A stretch of 64,000 bases of DNA from Lentisphaerae bacterium ADurb.Bin082. GTDB lineage: Bacteria; Verrucomicrobiota; Lentisphaeria; Oligosphaerales; Oligosphaeraceae. The DNA lies in NCBI GenBank assembly GCA_002070945.1, contig MWEG01000117.1, forward strand, positions 62,001 through 126,000. The letters run 5' to 3'. The notes under the pieces were generated by a model. The model had not been told where the DNA came from, did no database searches, and was given only the letters and a program-made list of their open reading frames with translations. Positions 34,700 to 43,859 of the stretch are shown here, piece by piece (position 1 is the first letter of the stretch; each line of letters opens with the position of its first letter). A program made the position numbers and the translations under genes.

Positions 34700-37294
34700 T
34701 TAGTCAATTTTTTCGGAGCGGTCGCTCTGCCAGAATTTAAGGTAGAAGAAGGCGCCGGCCATCAGCAGTAAGCCGAACAGGAGGAAAGCGAATACGCGAT
34801 GGACATTGCCAAGGCGGTCTAAGTCGTAGAGAAAGACTTTACCGACGACGATGGCGAACAGAGCCAGCCCAAGATAGCGGAGCGGGCGCTGCGACGTGGT
34901 CAGGCCTCGGTAGATGAACGCTGCCGCAAAGGCGCCCCAGAGGACGGAAATGCCGCCAGCGCACACTTTTGGCATCAGGCGAAGCAGCATTGTGTTCACT
35001 TCCCAGGTGGAGTAGAGAAACAGGAGCGCTGGCCAGAGAATGGCGGCGATGCGGGCAAGCAGCTCTTCGCGGTCGCGCAGGAGGATGGCGAGGGCGATTA
35101 GGAAGGCGATCAGAGGGCCGAAGTCAACCAGGCGCATGGCGCATTCAGTCCAGGAAAAGACGGCGTAGCGGAAGTGGCAGTTGGGCGACCAGGACTGGAA
35201 GTCCCAGAAGAGGACTTTGCCGACGACTGCCGCGATTAGGACCAGGAGCAGCGTTTTCCAGGCTGGGTGCGGGTGTCGTGCGGCGACTTGAAAGATGATG
35301 ACGCCCCACAGCAGCCAGACGATGGTCAGGGCTGGCAGGCGGAAGGGCGGGAAGAGATAGCCGAAAGTGCGGGCCGTTTCAAAATTGCAGTAGAGGAAGA
35401 ACAGGCACGCGGCGATCACGACGGCGATGGCGACTGGGGGGAATGGCAGGGGCAGGGAGCGCGGTTTCAGGTCGCATTCCGGGGGGATGGCCAGGTCGCC
35501 AGGTGGGGTAGGGCGGCTGGCTAGGCGCGCTGCCGCAGCCAGCGATGCGAGTGGCGCCGCGAATTGAACCAGGCGCTCGGCAAACTGGCGCCAGAATTGC
35601 GCCATGTCGGTTGCTGCTTGGGAGTGGGCGAAGGTGCGGGGAAAATCGCTGCCAGTGAGTCGAACGATGACGATGGTATAGAGAACCCAGGCAGCAGAGC
35701 GCAGGAAGGCGCTGTCGAGGTTTTGGCCGAGCCAGAGCATGAGGAGGGCGAGCAGGGACCAGGTGACGCCGATCCATTCGCGGGCAAACACAAGTGGGAC
35801 AGTCAGGGTCAGGAAAAGGGCGCTGAGGCCGATGAAGGCGAGCAGGAGACCGCGGTCATGGTGTTTCCTGCGCAGGAACCAGAAGGCGTGGGCGACATAG
35901 AAGGCGGCCAGGGACAAAGTGAGCGGGGCGAACCAGAGCCGATCCTCAGTGACGGTGGCGATGAGCCGGTGCGCACAGCCGGTGAAGATGGCGGCGTTGG
36001 CCAGCAACGCCATGATCTCCAAGGTCGAAGACGGCTTTTTCTGGGCGACGTTGTGGATGAAGACAACCGTGGAGTACTGCACGAAGAAAAGCGCCAGGCT
36101 CGTGATCAGAACGGGAAAATCAGCAGGGACATAGTGGGCATGCCAAGCGGCGATGAACAGAGTATAGGTGAAGAATAGACCCAGCCAGTTGAGGGGAAGC
36201 CAGTCGCGATAGGCGGCGACAGCCAGGACGCCGATGCCTAAAATGAACATGTAGCTGAAAAGAGCTGGGAAATTTTTGCTGCCGGTTTCGAGCAGGATGG
36301 GCGTGGCGTAGCCGCCGACCGTGGCGATGATCGCGACAGCGATGGAATCGAACCGTACCGCCATGAAGCCGGCCGCCGCCGTGATGGCAACCATGATGAT
36401 AAAGCCGAGCATAGGGCCGATGAGGTGGTACATGCCAGTGGCGGCAAAGGCACCGAAATAGAAGGTGGCGAGAGCCAGGCCGAGAATCGCCTGCCCCATA
36501 AGTCGGTAAGCGCCGTTCAAGAGGCGCAAGCTCCAGAACAACAAGGCGGCGCCAGTCACAAAAGCCAGGGCGACGCGGCCAGACGGCGCCAGCCAGCCTT
36601 GATGGATAGACATTTTGAGCATGAAACCGACGGTGAAGAGAATGACGCAGACGCCTGCGCGAAGCAGCCAGGCCGTGGCCGCGAGTTTTTCCAGCGGTTG
36701 CGTCCCAGGGCCGTCAGCTTGCCCGCAGAGGAACCAGTTCCAGGCTTGGCGGAGTTTGCGTCGCGCCGCGATTTCCCATGGTTTTGCCTGGCGCGGCGGA
36801 GCGGGCGGCCTCTCCGGGGCAGGCGGCGCGGTCTGTGGGGCGAGCGGCTGTTCCGGCTCGGGCGGAGGCGGCGTGAGCGGAGTTGGCGACGGCTGCGGCG
36901 GTTGGGCGGCAGCTTCTGTATGCGGACGACTGGCGCCGGCCGGCGGCAGGGGCGGCGGAAGAGCCGAACCCTGGGGCGGAAGGCTTGCCGCAGCAGGGAA
37001 GACCGGTGCCGGGGGCGCTGGGGTCGGCGGCATGGCGGTCGCCTCCTCGACTGCGCTTGCCGGCACTGCTTCAGCGGCAGGGCCGTCTGGCGTCGCTGTG
37101 GTGGCCGGCGCGGTGGTTTTGGCCATCGTTTCCGTCAGGCGGCTCAGGTTTTGATTCAGGCGGCCCGTTTCATCCAGCAGTTTGCGGATAGCGGCGATGA
37201 TTTTCCAGAGCAGGTATAAAGGCGTCAGAAAGGCGATAACCAAGCCGGTTAACAGAAGCAAAGCCAGGAAAATTTCATAATGGAATGAAAACAT
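34700..37294 (-). CDS. DUF2339 multi-pass membrane protein
   Basis: 864 residues. One helix at 7-33, a coiled-coil patch (IRKLLDETGRLNQNLSRL), a Pro/Ala/Glu linker from about 65 to 165, and then about twenty hydrophobic helices to the end. This is the layout of DUF2339. Function unknown in the family; large size and the paired DUF3999 protein suggest an envelope complex. GGAG lies before ATG 37294. Confidence 0.87.
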   Translation of the reverse strand: MFSFHYEIFLALLLLTGLVIAFLTPLYLLWKIIAAIRKLLDETGRLNQNLSRLTETMAKTTAPATTATPDGPAAEAVPASAVEEATAMPPTPAPPAPVFPAAASLPPQGSALPPPLPPAGASRPHTEAAAQPPQPSPTPLTPPPPEPEQPLAPQTAPPAPERPPAPPRQAKPWEIAARRKLRQAWNWFLCGQADGPGTQPLEKLAATAWLLRAGVCVILFTVGFMLKMSIHQGWLAPSGRVALAFVTGAALLFWSLRLLNGAYRLMGQAILGLALATFYFGAFAATGMYHLIGPMLGFIIMVAITAAAGFMAVRFDSIAVAIIATVGGYATPILLETGSKNFPALFSYMFILGIGVLAVAAYRDWLPLNWLGLFFTYTLFIAAWHAHYVPADFPVLITSLALFFVQYSTVVFIHNVAQKKPSSTLEIMALLANAAIFTGCAHRLIATVTEDRLWFAPLTLSLAAFYVAHAFWFLRRKHHDRGLLLAFIGLSALFLTLTVPLVFAREWIGVTWSLLALLMLWLGQNLDSAFLRSAAWVLYTIVIVRLTGSDFPRTFAHSQAATDMAQFWRQFAERLVQFAAPLASLAAAARLASRPTPPGDLAIPPECDLKPRSLPLPFPPVAIAVVIAACLFFLYCNFETARTFGYLFPPFRLPALTIVWLLWGVIIFQVAARHPHPAWKTLLLVLIAAVVGKVLFWDFQSWSPNCHFRYAVFSWTECAMRLVDFGPLIAFLIALAILLRDREELLARIAAILWPALLFLYSTWEVNTMLLRLMPKVCAGGISVLWGAFAAAFIYRGLTTSQRPLRYLGLALFAIVVGKVFLYDLDRLGNVHRVFAFLLFGLLLMAGAFFYLKFWQSDRSEKID

Positions 37295-37446
37295 GGCGCA
37301 GACTCCAAATTAGCAATCATTCTGTTTTATACGCGGCGGTTTCGTTCCAGGACATCACAATAATGCCGCGAAGCAAGTTTGACAAATTGCGTTTGACAGT
37401 ATCATCGAAGATTGTGCTTTGATGGGAAAGACGATGACTGCCCCCG

Positions 37447-37473
37447 TACGCAGTGCAAACTTCAGCTTGCCGG
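37447..37473. repeat. REP-like hairpin, GCAAACTTCAGCTTGC
   Basis: A small dyad with loop TTCA, in the 462-base gap 37295-37756. A related sequence, TACGTACTGCAAACTAAAG plus TTTGAAC, lies at 54931-54956. The two share the TACG and TGCAAACT frame. Confidence 0.5.
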
Positions 37474-37497
37474 ATGTTGCAGCCTGGAGGACTCTTG

Positions 37498-37560
37498 CAG
37501 TGGACGTGGTGGACTTTAGTGGACGTCAGTGGACGGCGGGGCGGCATGTAGTCCAGAGAG
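37498..37560 (-). repeat. GTCCAC-array repeat, short inverted copy
   Basis: On the plus strand it reads as four GTGGAC units, then GCGGCATGTAGT. The complement, ACTACATGCCGC followed by CCGTCCAC, matches the head of copy 1 at 15888-15906. GAGGGGCGAG-like modules follow (37560-37590). The tail seen in copies 1-3 is absent. Confidence 0.75.
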
Positions 37561-37594
37561 CCCCTCGCCCCTCGTCCCTCGCCTTCGTCCTGTG

Positions 37595-37612
37595 CCGGCG
37601 CTTCAGTGCCGG
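37595..37612. repeat. REP-like hairpin, CCGGCGCTTCAGTGCCGG
   Basis: An 18-base dyad with one G-T pair and a loop around TTCA. It has the same loop as the hairpin at 37447 but a different stem. The rest of the gap 37295-37756 holds no gene that I can support. Confidence 0.65.
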
Positions 37613-37756
37613 ATCCCCTCGCCCCAAAAATAGGCCGTAACCGGCGACTGCCGGGTTGACAATTGTAAAAGCGCCATTATTCTGATGTATCGTCCATATA
37701 TTGGTTTTCATGTCGTCGCCGCGTATAGTCTCAGCATCTAAAAAGAGGTAGTCAAC

Positions 37757-39073
37757 ATGGGAAATTTTACCGTCGGTACTGCGCAGTTGGACATTACTCC
37801 GAATTTGGGTTGTCATCTGGTTGGTTATTTTGAGGATCGTGTTGCCGAGCATATCCATGATCCGCTTTTTGTCAAGGCGCTGGCGATAGCTGATGGCGAG
37901 CGCGAGATCGGCTTGATTTGCCTGGATTTGATCGATGTGCCGAAATGGGTGATTGCCGAAGCGAAAGCCCAGATTGCGGAGCGGACTGGCGTTCCCGGGG
38001 ACATGGTGCTGATTTCCTGCACGCACACGCACACGGGGCCTGCCGCCTCCGAGGCGCTGGGGACGCCCGCAGAGCCGGAATATGCCAAGTCGTTGCCGAC
38101 AAAGATTGCCGACGCCTGGGTCATGGCTCACAACCACAAGGTACCAGCAGAGATTGCTCGCGCCAGCGGCGACTGCCGCGAAGAAGTCCACAACCGCCGC
38201 TGGCTGATGAAGGACGGCACCGTCCGCATGAATCCAGGCTATCAGAATCCTGACGCCATTCGCAACGCCGGGCCGACTGACCCGCAGCTTGGCTTGCTGA
38301 TCGCCCGTGACCCGGTCACCAAAAAGCCGCTGGCGCTGTATGCCAACTTAGCTCTGCATTATGTGGGCAACGGCAAATCACTCTGGGTGTCCGCTGATTA
38401 CTTCGGCTATTTTGCGGCTGCCATGCAGCGGATTGCCGGCAGCGAATTCCTGGTGACGCTGGCGAATGGCACCCAGGGAAATATCAACAACTGCAATTTC
38501 AAGCAGCCAGCGCGGACGTCCCGGCATCCGTATCAGCAGTGTGAACGGGTTGCCAACGTAGTCGCTGCCGAAGCCTGGAAAAGCTGGAATTTGCTGCGGG
38601 ACGAAGACTTCAAGACGTCCGGCACGGTTGGCGCCAATTTGATTATGATACCGTTCAAGGCGCGCACCCCGACCGCCGAACAACTGGCGGATGCCAAGCG
38701 CATCCAAAGCAACCCGGAAAGCGTCTCCAAGTCCGAGCTGACGTATGCCCGGGAGTTGATTCTGCTGCAAGACTTGCCGAGTGAATATGACGTCCCCCTG
38801 CATGTGCTGCGCGTCAATGATCTCGGCATCGTCGGTTTGCATGGCGAAGTGTTCGTGGAAATCGGCCTGGACATCAAGTCGCGCTCGCCATTCCTGCAGA
38901 CGATGGTGGTCGGCCTGGCTAATGGCTCGACAGGCTACATCGCGACGGACAAGGCGCTGGACGAGGGCAGCTATGAAACCCGGCTGTGCCGCCACGTGCG
39001 CTCCCCAAAAGGCACTGGCAAACTCTGGACAGACACGGCCGTCCAAGGCTTGAACGATTTGATGTTCCCGTAG
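37757..39073 (+). CDS. Neutral/alkaline ceramidase-type hydrolase
   Basis: 438 residues, single domain related to the N-terminal catalytic domain of neutral/alkaline non-lysosomal ceramidases: VGTAQLDITPNLGCHLVGYF at the start, then SCTHTHTGPAAS with the zinc histidines (about 95), and NGTQGNINNC. No signal peptide and no C-terminal domain, so it is a shorter, cytosolic member. Lentisphaerota and Planctomycetes carry many such proteins; true ceramide hydrolysis is not implied. AGAGGTAG precedes the ATG. It stands alone between two repeat-rich gaps. Confidence 0.82.
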   Translation: MGNFTVGTAQLDITPNLGCHLVGYFEDRVAEHIHDPLFVKALAIADGEREIGLICLDLIDVPKWVIAEAKAQIAERTGVPGDMVLISCTHTHTGPAASEALGTPAEPEYAKSLPTKIADAWVMAHNHKVPAEIARASGDCREEVHNRRWLMKDGTVRMNPGYQNPDAIRNAGPTDPQLGLLIARDPVTKKPLALYANLALHYVGNGKSLWVSADYFGYFAAAMQRIAGSEFLVTLANGTQGNINNCNFKQPARTSRHPYQQCERVANVVAAEAWKSWNLLRDEDFKTSGTVGANLIMIPFKARTPTAEQLADAKRIQSNPESVSKSELTYARELILLQDLPSEYDVPLHVLRVNDLGIVGLHGEVFVEIGLDIKSRSPFLQTMVVGLANGSTGYIATDKALDEGSYETRLCRHVRSPKGTGKLWTDTAVQGLNDLMFP

Positions 39074-39100
39074 CTAAAAGAGATAACGGGTGTCATCTCG

Positions 39101-39147
39101 CCCCAGGCTAAAGCCTGGGGGTAAGCATGGTTAAGCGCCTACGGCGC
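39101..39147. repeat. REP-like hairpins, CCCCAGGCTAAAGCCTGGGG and GCGCCTACGGCGC
   Basis: Two adjoining perfect dyads just after the ceramidase-like gene. The first (39101-39120) has loop TA within CTAAAG. The second (39135-39147) is separated by GTAAGCATGGTTAA. The first may also slow or end transcription, but it has no T-run. Confidence 0.75.
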
Positions 39148-39222
39148 AAAATAATGTGACTTTAAGCATGATGCATCTGTCCCGGCTGGAAGCCTTTAGA
39201 AGACACGTGTCTTCGCACCTCA

Positions 39223-39410
39223 GTCCACTAATGTCCACTTCAGTCCACGTCCACTCTCCACTAATGTCCACTTCTGTCCACAGTCCATCGTCTACTAACG
39301 TCCACTAAAGTCCACTAACGTCCATTGTCCACTGTCCACTAAACCGCCTTACCCTGGGCGCCTAACTTCGCATCTTGCCGGGACTCCGAGTATCAACCAG
39401 TGCCTGATTA
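39223..39410 (+). repeat. GTCCAC-array intergenic repeat, copy 2
   Basis: In the gap 39074-39478. About ten exact GTCCAC cores from 39223 to 39341, then the tail CGCCTTACCCTGGGCGCC and ACTCCGAGTATCAACCAG. Colinear with copy 1 along both array and tail. The array includes the same irregular units (CTCTCCAC, GTCCATCG, GTCTACTA), which means common descent rather than separate expansion. It lies about 70 bases upstream of murD and in the same direction. Confidence 0.88.
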
Positions 39411-39478
39411 CGAAAATCCTCTGTATTTTGTGTCCGTCGGCTGACATTTGGGGATTTTGCAATATATTTAGTGTCATC

Positions 39479-40858
39479 ATGAACAACCGTCTTGCCAATC
39501 AGCGCATTGTCGTCATGGGCGCGGGCGCCAGCGGCGTTGCTGCGGCGCGCCTGGCGTTGTCGCTGGGTGGCAAAGTCACTTTGCTTGACAGCAGCGACCA
39601 GGAAGCCGTTTGCCGCCGGGTAGTCGGCTTGGCCGAGTCTGGCGTCGAAGTGCTGCTAGGCCGGCAGGCCGACGCTTGGCCCGGGTCGGCTGACTTGGTC
39701 GTGGTCAGTCCCGGCGTGGCGGCTGACAGCGTTCTCGGTCGCAAGGCCGGGGCGTGGGGGCGCCCGGTGGTCAGCGAGCTGGCGTTTGGCGGCCGCTATT
39801 GCCCCTGGCCTATGCTTGCCGTGACCGGGACCAATGGCAAGACGACGACGGTTGAGATGTTGACGCACTGCCTGCGCCACGCCGGGCTGCGCGTGGAAGC
39901 AGCAGGAAATATCGGACTGCCGCTGGCGGAAGTAGCCTGGCGTCAGCCCGAACTCGACGTCCTAGTCGTCGAAGTCAGCTCTTTTCAATTAGAGAATATC
40001 TATGATTTCGCGCCGCAGGCGGCTGCGCTGCTGAATGTCACCCCGGATCATCTCAGCCGTCATGGCGACATGGCGACGTATCTTGACATCAAGCTGGCCT
40101 TGCTTAGGGCTCTGGCGCCAGGCCGTACCGCAGTCATCCGAGCCGATTTGATGTCAAATCCAGCCGTGGCCTCAGCAGTGGTCGGCCGGCGAGTCGTGAC
40201 CTTCACTGCGGAAGTCGGCGTTGACGCAGATTTTCGGGCAGTGGACGGCGCGGTCTGGCGGCGCGATCCGGCTGGTTCGCACCAGCAGATTGTGGCCGAG
40301 GAGGACTTGTCCGTGCGCGGGCGGCATAACCTGGAAAACGTCATGGCCGTCCTGGCCCTGGCGGAAGCAGCCGGAGTGACTGTCGAGCAGGCCGTGCCGT
40401 CGCTGCGGGACTTTCGAACTGGAGCGCATCGTTTGCAGACGATTGCCGTGCGAGGCGGCGTCCAATTCATCGACGACTCAAAGGCAACCAACGTCGACGC
40501 CCTGGCAAAGGCGCTCCGGCAGGTCGGCCAGGCCGACCAGGCGGACATTGCGCTGATTGCAGGCGGCGTTGACAAAGGCTGTGAGCTGGACGAGGTGCTG
40601 CCAGACTTGCGCCAGTATGTGCGCAAGGTGTTTTTGCTCGGCTCATGCCGTGAACGCCTGGCCGCGTCCTGGGGCCGAGTCGTGCCGGTGGAGACGTGCG
40701 ACAGCATGGCCGAAGCAGTGGCTAAGGCAGCAGCCTGCGTGGCTGGAGGCGGCAAAGTCCTGCTGTCGCCAGCCTGCGCCAGCCAGGATATGTTTACAGA
40801 TTATGCGCATCGAGGAGCATGTTTTGCAGAGGCAGTCAGCAACGTGCCGCCAACATAG
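39479..40858 (+). CDS. murD: UDP-N-acetylmuramoylalanine-D-glutamate ligase
   Basis: 459 residues from ATG 39479. An in-frame TTG at 39428 would add 17 residues, but nothing supports it. Rossmann-like front (VMGAGASGVAAARLAL), Mur ligase P-loop VTGTNGKTTTVEMLTH (about 114-129), NVTPDHLSRHGDMATYLDIK, and the ligase C-terminus with DDSKATNVDALAKAL. It adds D-glutamate to UDP-MurNAc-L-Ala in the cytoplasm. No ribosome site is visible. It is outside any dcw cluster; the next gene is a LysM lipoprotein. Confidence 0.95.
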   Translation: MNNRLANQRIVVMGAGASGVAAARLALSLGGKVTLLDSSDQEAVCRRVVGLAESGVEVLLGRQADAWPGSADLVVVSPGVAADSVLGRKAGAWGRPVVSELAFGGRYCPWPMLAVTGTNGKTTTVEMLTHCLRHAGLRVEAAGNIGLPLAEVAWRQPELDVLVVEVSSFQLENIYDFAPQAAALLNVTPDHLSRHGDMATYLDIKLALLRALAPGRTAVIRADLMSNPAVASAVVGRRVVTFTAEVGVDADFRAVDGAVWRRDPAGSHQQIVAEEDLSVRGRHNLENVMAVLALAEAAGVTVEQAVPSLRDFRTGAHRLQTIAVRGGVQFIDDSKATNVDALAKALRQVGQADQADIALIAGGVDKGCELDEVLPDLRQYVRKVFLLGSCRERLAASWGRVVPVETCDSMAEAVAKAAACVAGGGKVLLSPACASQDMFTDYAHRGACFAEAVSNVPPT

Positions 40859-40912
40859 GTAGGATGGGACGACCGGCCCGGAGCTGCCAGGGAACTTCAA
40901 TATTTCAGTTTT

Positions 40913-40958
40913 ATTTTAATCGTCGTGGGACGGGTATTTTAATCGTCGTGGGACGGGT
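40913..40958 (+). repeat. Two tandem copies of a 23-base unit before the LysM gene
   Basis: ATTTTAATCGTCGTGGGACGGGT (split here as ATTTTAATCGTC plus GTGGGACGGGT) occurs twice head to tail with no mismatch, 28 bases upstream of the LysM lipoprotein start. The unit may carry a regulator site or promoter part. A partial echo (GATGGGACGACCGG) occurs just upstream. Confidence 0.85.
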
Positions 40959-40986
40959 ATCAGGAAGCAAGAAAAGGAGCCAAGAA

Positions 40987-42294
40987 ATGAAAAAGTCGCG
41001 TATTGTGCTATGTTTTTCGGCCGTCGGCCTGGCGGCCGTGGCCTTGTTGGGCAGTGGCTGCCAAAGCCGGCAGCCGGCGACCAGGTCGCCGGGTGTGAGT
41101 GTTTTGGGTGATCGTGAGATTTTGCCGCCGCCGTATGCGTCGCCAGCCGCAGCCCGGGCGGTGCCCTCGTCAGAAGTCGGCCCGGCACCCCGCGTCAGCG
41201 GCGAACCCCAGCTGCCGTCGGCCTTGACGGGTGAGGGCGCCTTTGTTCCAGCTGTCGGCGGTGATGTGGCAGCCCCGTTGACGCCTCCAAGCCTGGAGCC
41301 GATGCTGGTGCCGGCGTACGCGCCGCCAGAACCCCTGCCCGCAGTCACGCCGACGCCGGCCACGCCGCCTGCGCCGAAGCCTGCAGTTGCTCCTAAGCGG
41401 ACTTATAAAGTCCAGCCTGGCGATTCTTTGTCGTCCATCGCCTACCGCTATGGCGTCAACTGGCCGCGCCTGGCGGCCTTGAATGGGCTGGACGGCAAGA
41501 GCATTTTAAAGCCGGGCATGGTGCTGATGCTGCCTGATGACGCGCTTGACACTCCCCGTCCGCCGCAGAAAAAGACAGCTGCGGCGGCCAGCGGCACTAG
41601 TGGCGGCAAGGCAGAAACCACTAAAAGCGAACGCAAGAGTACTATCAAGAAAGAGCCGCGCCCAGCCAATGGTATTTACAAGGTTCGTTCCGGCGACAAT
41701 CTGTGGGTCATCGCACGTCGCTTTGATTGCACCACCAACGAGATTCGGGCGTGGAACAACCTGACCTCGGATTTGCTGCATATTGGCCAGGAACTGAAGA
41801 TTCCGGCTGTTGGCGCCAGTGGCGCTGCCCCGGCCGCAGCCAAAGGTGCGGAGCAAGCCGTGAAGCCGACGTCTGTTGCGCCGGTGACGCCTGCGCCGGT
41901 GACGCCTGCGCCGGTGACGCCTGCGCCCACTGTCACTCCCAAGCCGGTCATCCTGGAAACGCCGGGCGCTGCCGCCCCGGCGCCGACGCCCCAGCCGCCT
42001 AAGCCAGTCGTGATTTCCCCTGCCAGCGGGCTGGGCGCCGCGTCGGCAAATGTTCCTGCGACGAATGTCCTGCTGGCACCCCCGCCAGTACCCCTGCCGC
42101 TTACGCCCACCACGGCGCCGACCGTCGCGACAAAGTTGGTCCCACATACCATCGGGCCGGACGAAACGCTGCAATCACTGGCTGATATGTACCAAATTTC
42201 GATTTCCGACATTACACGCATCAACCCGGGCATCAGGAGTGATGCCGACCTGAAGAGCCGTACCCAAATCATGGTGCCGGTGAGGGAGCAATAA
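40987..42294 (+). CDS. Lipoprotein with three LysM domains
   Basis: 435 residues from ATG 40987, with AAAGGAG at 7 bases. Lipoprotein signal peptide with the lipobox LGSGC (Cys about 25). Three LysM modules: YKVQPGDSLSSIAYRYGV (about 138), YKVRSGDNLWVIARRFDC (about 230) and HTIGPDETLQSLADMYQ (about 385). The linkers are Pro/Ala/Thr-rich, and one contains three exact copies of PVTPA coded by 15-base repeats near 41878-41925. LysM binds peptidoglycan. No peptidase or amidase domain is present, so a binding or scaffold role is likely. Follows murD by 128 bases. Confidence 0.85.
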   Translation: MKKSRIVLCFSAVGLAAVALLGSGCQSRQPATRSPGVSVLGDREILPPPYASPAAARAVPSSEVGPAPRVSGEPQLPSALTGEGAFVPAVGGDVAAPLTPPSLEPMLVPAYAPPEPLPAVTPTPATPPAPKPAVAPKRTYKVQPGDSLSSIAYRYGVNWPRLAALNGLDGKSILKPGMVLMLPDDALDTPRPPQKKTAAAASGTSGGKAETTKSERKSTIKKEPRPANGIYKVRSGDNLWVIARRFDCTTNEIRAWNNLTSDLLHIGQELKIPAVGASGAAPAAAKGAEQAVKPTSVAPVTPAPVTPAPVTPAPTVTPKPVILETPGAAAPAPTPQPPKPVVISPASGLGAASANVPATNVLLAPPPVPLPLTPTTAPTVATKLVPHTIGPDETLQSLADMYQISISDITRINPGIRSDADLKSRTQIMVPVREQ

Positions 42295-42362
42295 GCTCGG
42301 TTAGGGGAATTGAACCTGGCGACATCGGAAATCGAGTCGTTGAAAAGAGCAAAGCAAACATG

Positions 42363-42399
42363 CGGCGCGGCTGGGGAAACCAGGCCGCGCCGTTTGTTT
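42363..42399 (+). terminator. Intrinsic terminator of the LysM gene
   Basis: CGGCGCGGC and GCCGCGCCG pair around TGGGGAAACCAG (extra inner pairs with one bulged G), followed by TTTGTTTG. Very strong stem, 69 bases after the stop codon. Confidence 0.65.
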
Positions 42400-42454
42400 G
42401 AGCAGCACGTGACGCCTCCGCTCGCCTCCGCTGAACTTTTGCCGCCCAGCAGCT

Positions 42455-42550
42455 GTGGACACAGTGGACGCGGTGGGCGGAACGGGCGGAAGTTTAGTGG
42501 ACTGTGGACAATGGACTTCTGTGGACTTTCATGGATGTTAGTGGACGCAA
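42455..42550 (-). repeat. GTCCAC-array repeat, degenerate inverted copy
   Basis: Seven or so GTGGAC-like units on the plus strand (GTGGACACAGTGGACGCGG, then TTAGTGGACTGTGGACAATG), in the gap 42295-42551, ending next to the stop of the MFS gene. There is no recognisable tail. The spacer set differs from copies 1-3. Confidence 0.7.
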
Positions 42551-42551
42551 G

Positions 42552-43859
42552 TCATTTGCGGTCTGGGAGTTTCTTCATGGTCGCGATGATTGCCGGCATG
42601 ATGAGGATATAGAGCGCAGCTGCTGCGTAGAAGACGCTTCGCGTTCCCCAATTGGTGATGAAAATTCCTGCCAGCGGGGCGCTGAGCACCATGCCCAGGG
42701 TTCTGGCGCTGGTTGTCCACCCGAATACGGTTGCTCTTTTGGCCGGTGGAGTGACCCTGGAGATTACAGCCAGGATGGTCGGCTCCAGACCGCCGGAGGT
42801 GAAATAGGCTCCGAAGCGAGCCGCGCCAAGCATGACCAGCGACGTCGCGCTGCCTTGCAGGAGGAGCATTAGGGAAGAAACCATCAGTGCCGGGAGCATG
42901 ATCAGCAGCGGAGGCAGACGGTCGCTGAGCCAGCCGAAGACCGTTCCAGACAGAATCCCCCCTGCCGCCGCCGCCGCGCAAATCAGGCCAGTGTGGAAAG
43001 CGGCTTTCATGGGGTCGGCGACGATTTCAACCAACATGGCCAGATAGGGTTCTTCAAAGCGGCGGGTGATGCAAACCAGCATGCAGATGCCCATCAGCGG
43101 CAAGACTAAATGCGGGAATTGCGGCGGCCGCAGCAGTCCAGGCAACTCCTGCCAGCTCGGCAGTTTCGGCCAGTGGAGCTGCCGGCGGGCGGATTGCTGA
43201 TGGTGCTGCTCCAGGCTTGCCGCCTGCTTGGCAGAAGGCCGACGCTGGTGGTCTTCCTGGACAAAGAACAGGACGATGATGCCGCCAACGAAGTACATGA
43301 CGCCGCAGAGCAGGAACGCCCAGTTGTAGCCTAGGTAATGCATGAGAAGGCCGCCGACTAAGTAGCCGATCATGTTGCCAGACCAAATGGCCGTGCTGAG
43401 GATTCCCTGGGCAAAGCCCTGGTGGCGATCCGGCGTTGCCGTCGCAATCAAAGCCTGCGAGGCCGCGATCGTGCCGGAAAAAGCCGAGGCGATGAATCGA
43501 ATCAGGATGAGGACGTAGATGTTAGGCGCCAAGGCCATGCAAGGGAAAATGAAAGCGGTGACGAAATTGGCGCGCAGGAGCATGAGCCGCCGACCGTACT
43601 TGTCAGCCATCATGCCCCAGATGGGATTGGACACGCAGAAACTCAGCATGCCGAAAAAATAGAACATCGACACCCAAAAGCCGCGGTCATGCTCTGAGGC
43701 AATGCCGAGGACGTCGCGGATGAACAGGGGGATGAACGGCATGGCGGCGCCATAACCAGCCAGGGTGAGAATCTGCGCCAGCCAGACGAACAGGAGGTTG
43801 GTCTTCCAGTTAAGCGGCCCGTGCGGTCCTGGCAGGCGGATGAGGGAAAATGCAGTCAT
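42552..43859 (-). CDS. MFS transporter
   Basis: 435 residues, about 12 membrane helices in two halves with a cytoplasmic loop near 215 (VQEDHQRRPSAKQ). The motif-A-like GMMADKYGRRLMLLRA is near 85-100, and GWLSDRLPPLLIMLP matches it in the second half. Exporter-type permease; substrate unknown. Its start overlaps the mazG stop as ATGA, so translation is coupled. Confidence 0.88.
   Translation of the reverse strand: MTAFSLIRLPGPHGPLNWKTNLLFVWLAQILTLAGYGAAMPFIPLFIRDVLGIASEHDRGFWVSMFYFFGMLSFCVSNPIWGMMADKYGRRLMLLRANFVTAFIFPCMALAPNIYVLILIRFIASAFSGTIAASQALIATATPDRHQGFAQGILSTAIWSGNMIGYLVGGLLMHYLGYNWAFLLCGVMYFVGGIIVLFFVQEDHQRRPSAKQAASLEQHHQQSARRQLHWPKLPSWQELPGLLRPPQFPHLVLPLMGICMLVCITRRFEEPYLAMLVEIVADPMKAAFHTGLICAAAAAGGILSGTVFGWLSDRLPPLLIMLPALMVSSLMLLLQGSATSLVMLGAARFGAYFTSGGLEPTILAVISRVTPPAKRATVFGWTTSARTLGMVLSAPLAGIFITNWGTRSVFYAAAALYILIMPAIIATMKKLPDRK

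Noticed and set aside
39428..39478. TTG start for murD
   Set aside because: It would add 17 residues rich in Cys and Phe that are not part of MurD; no ribosome site favours it.
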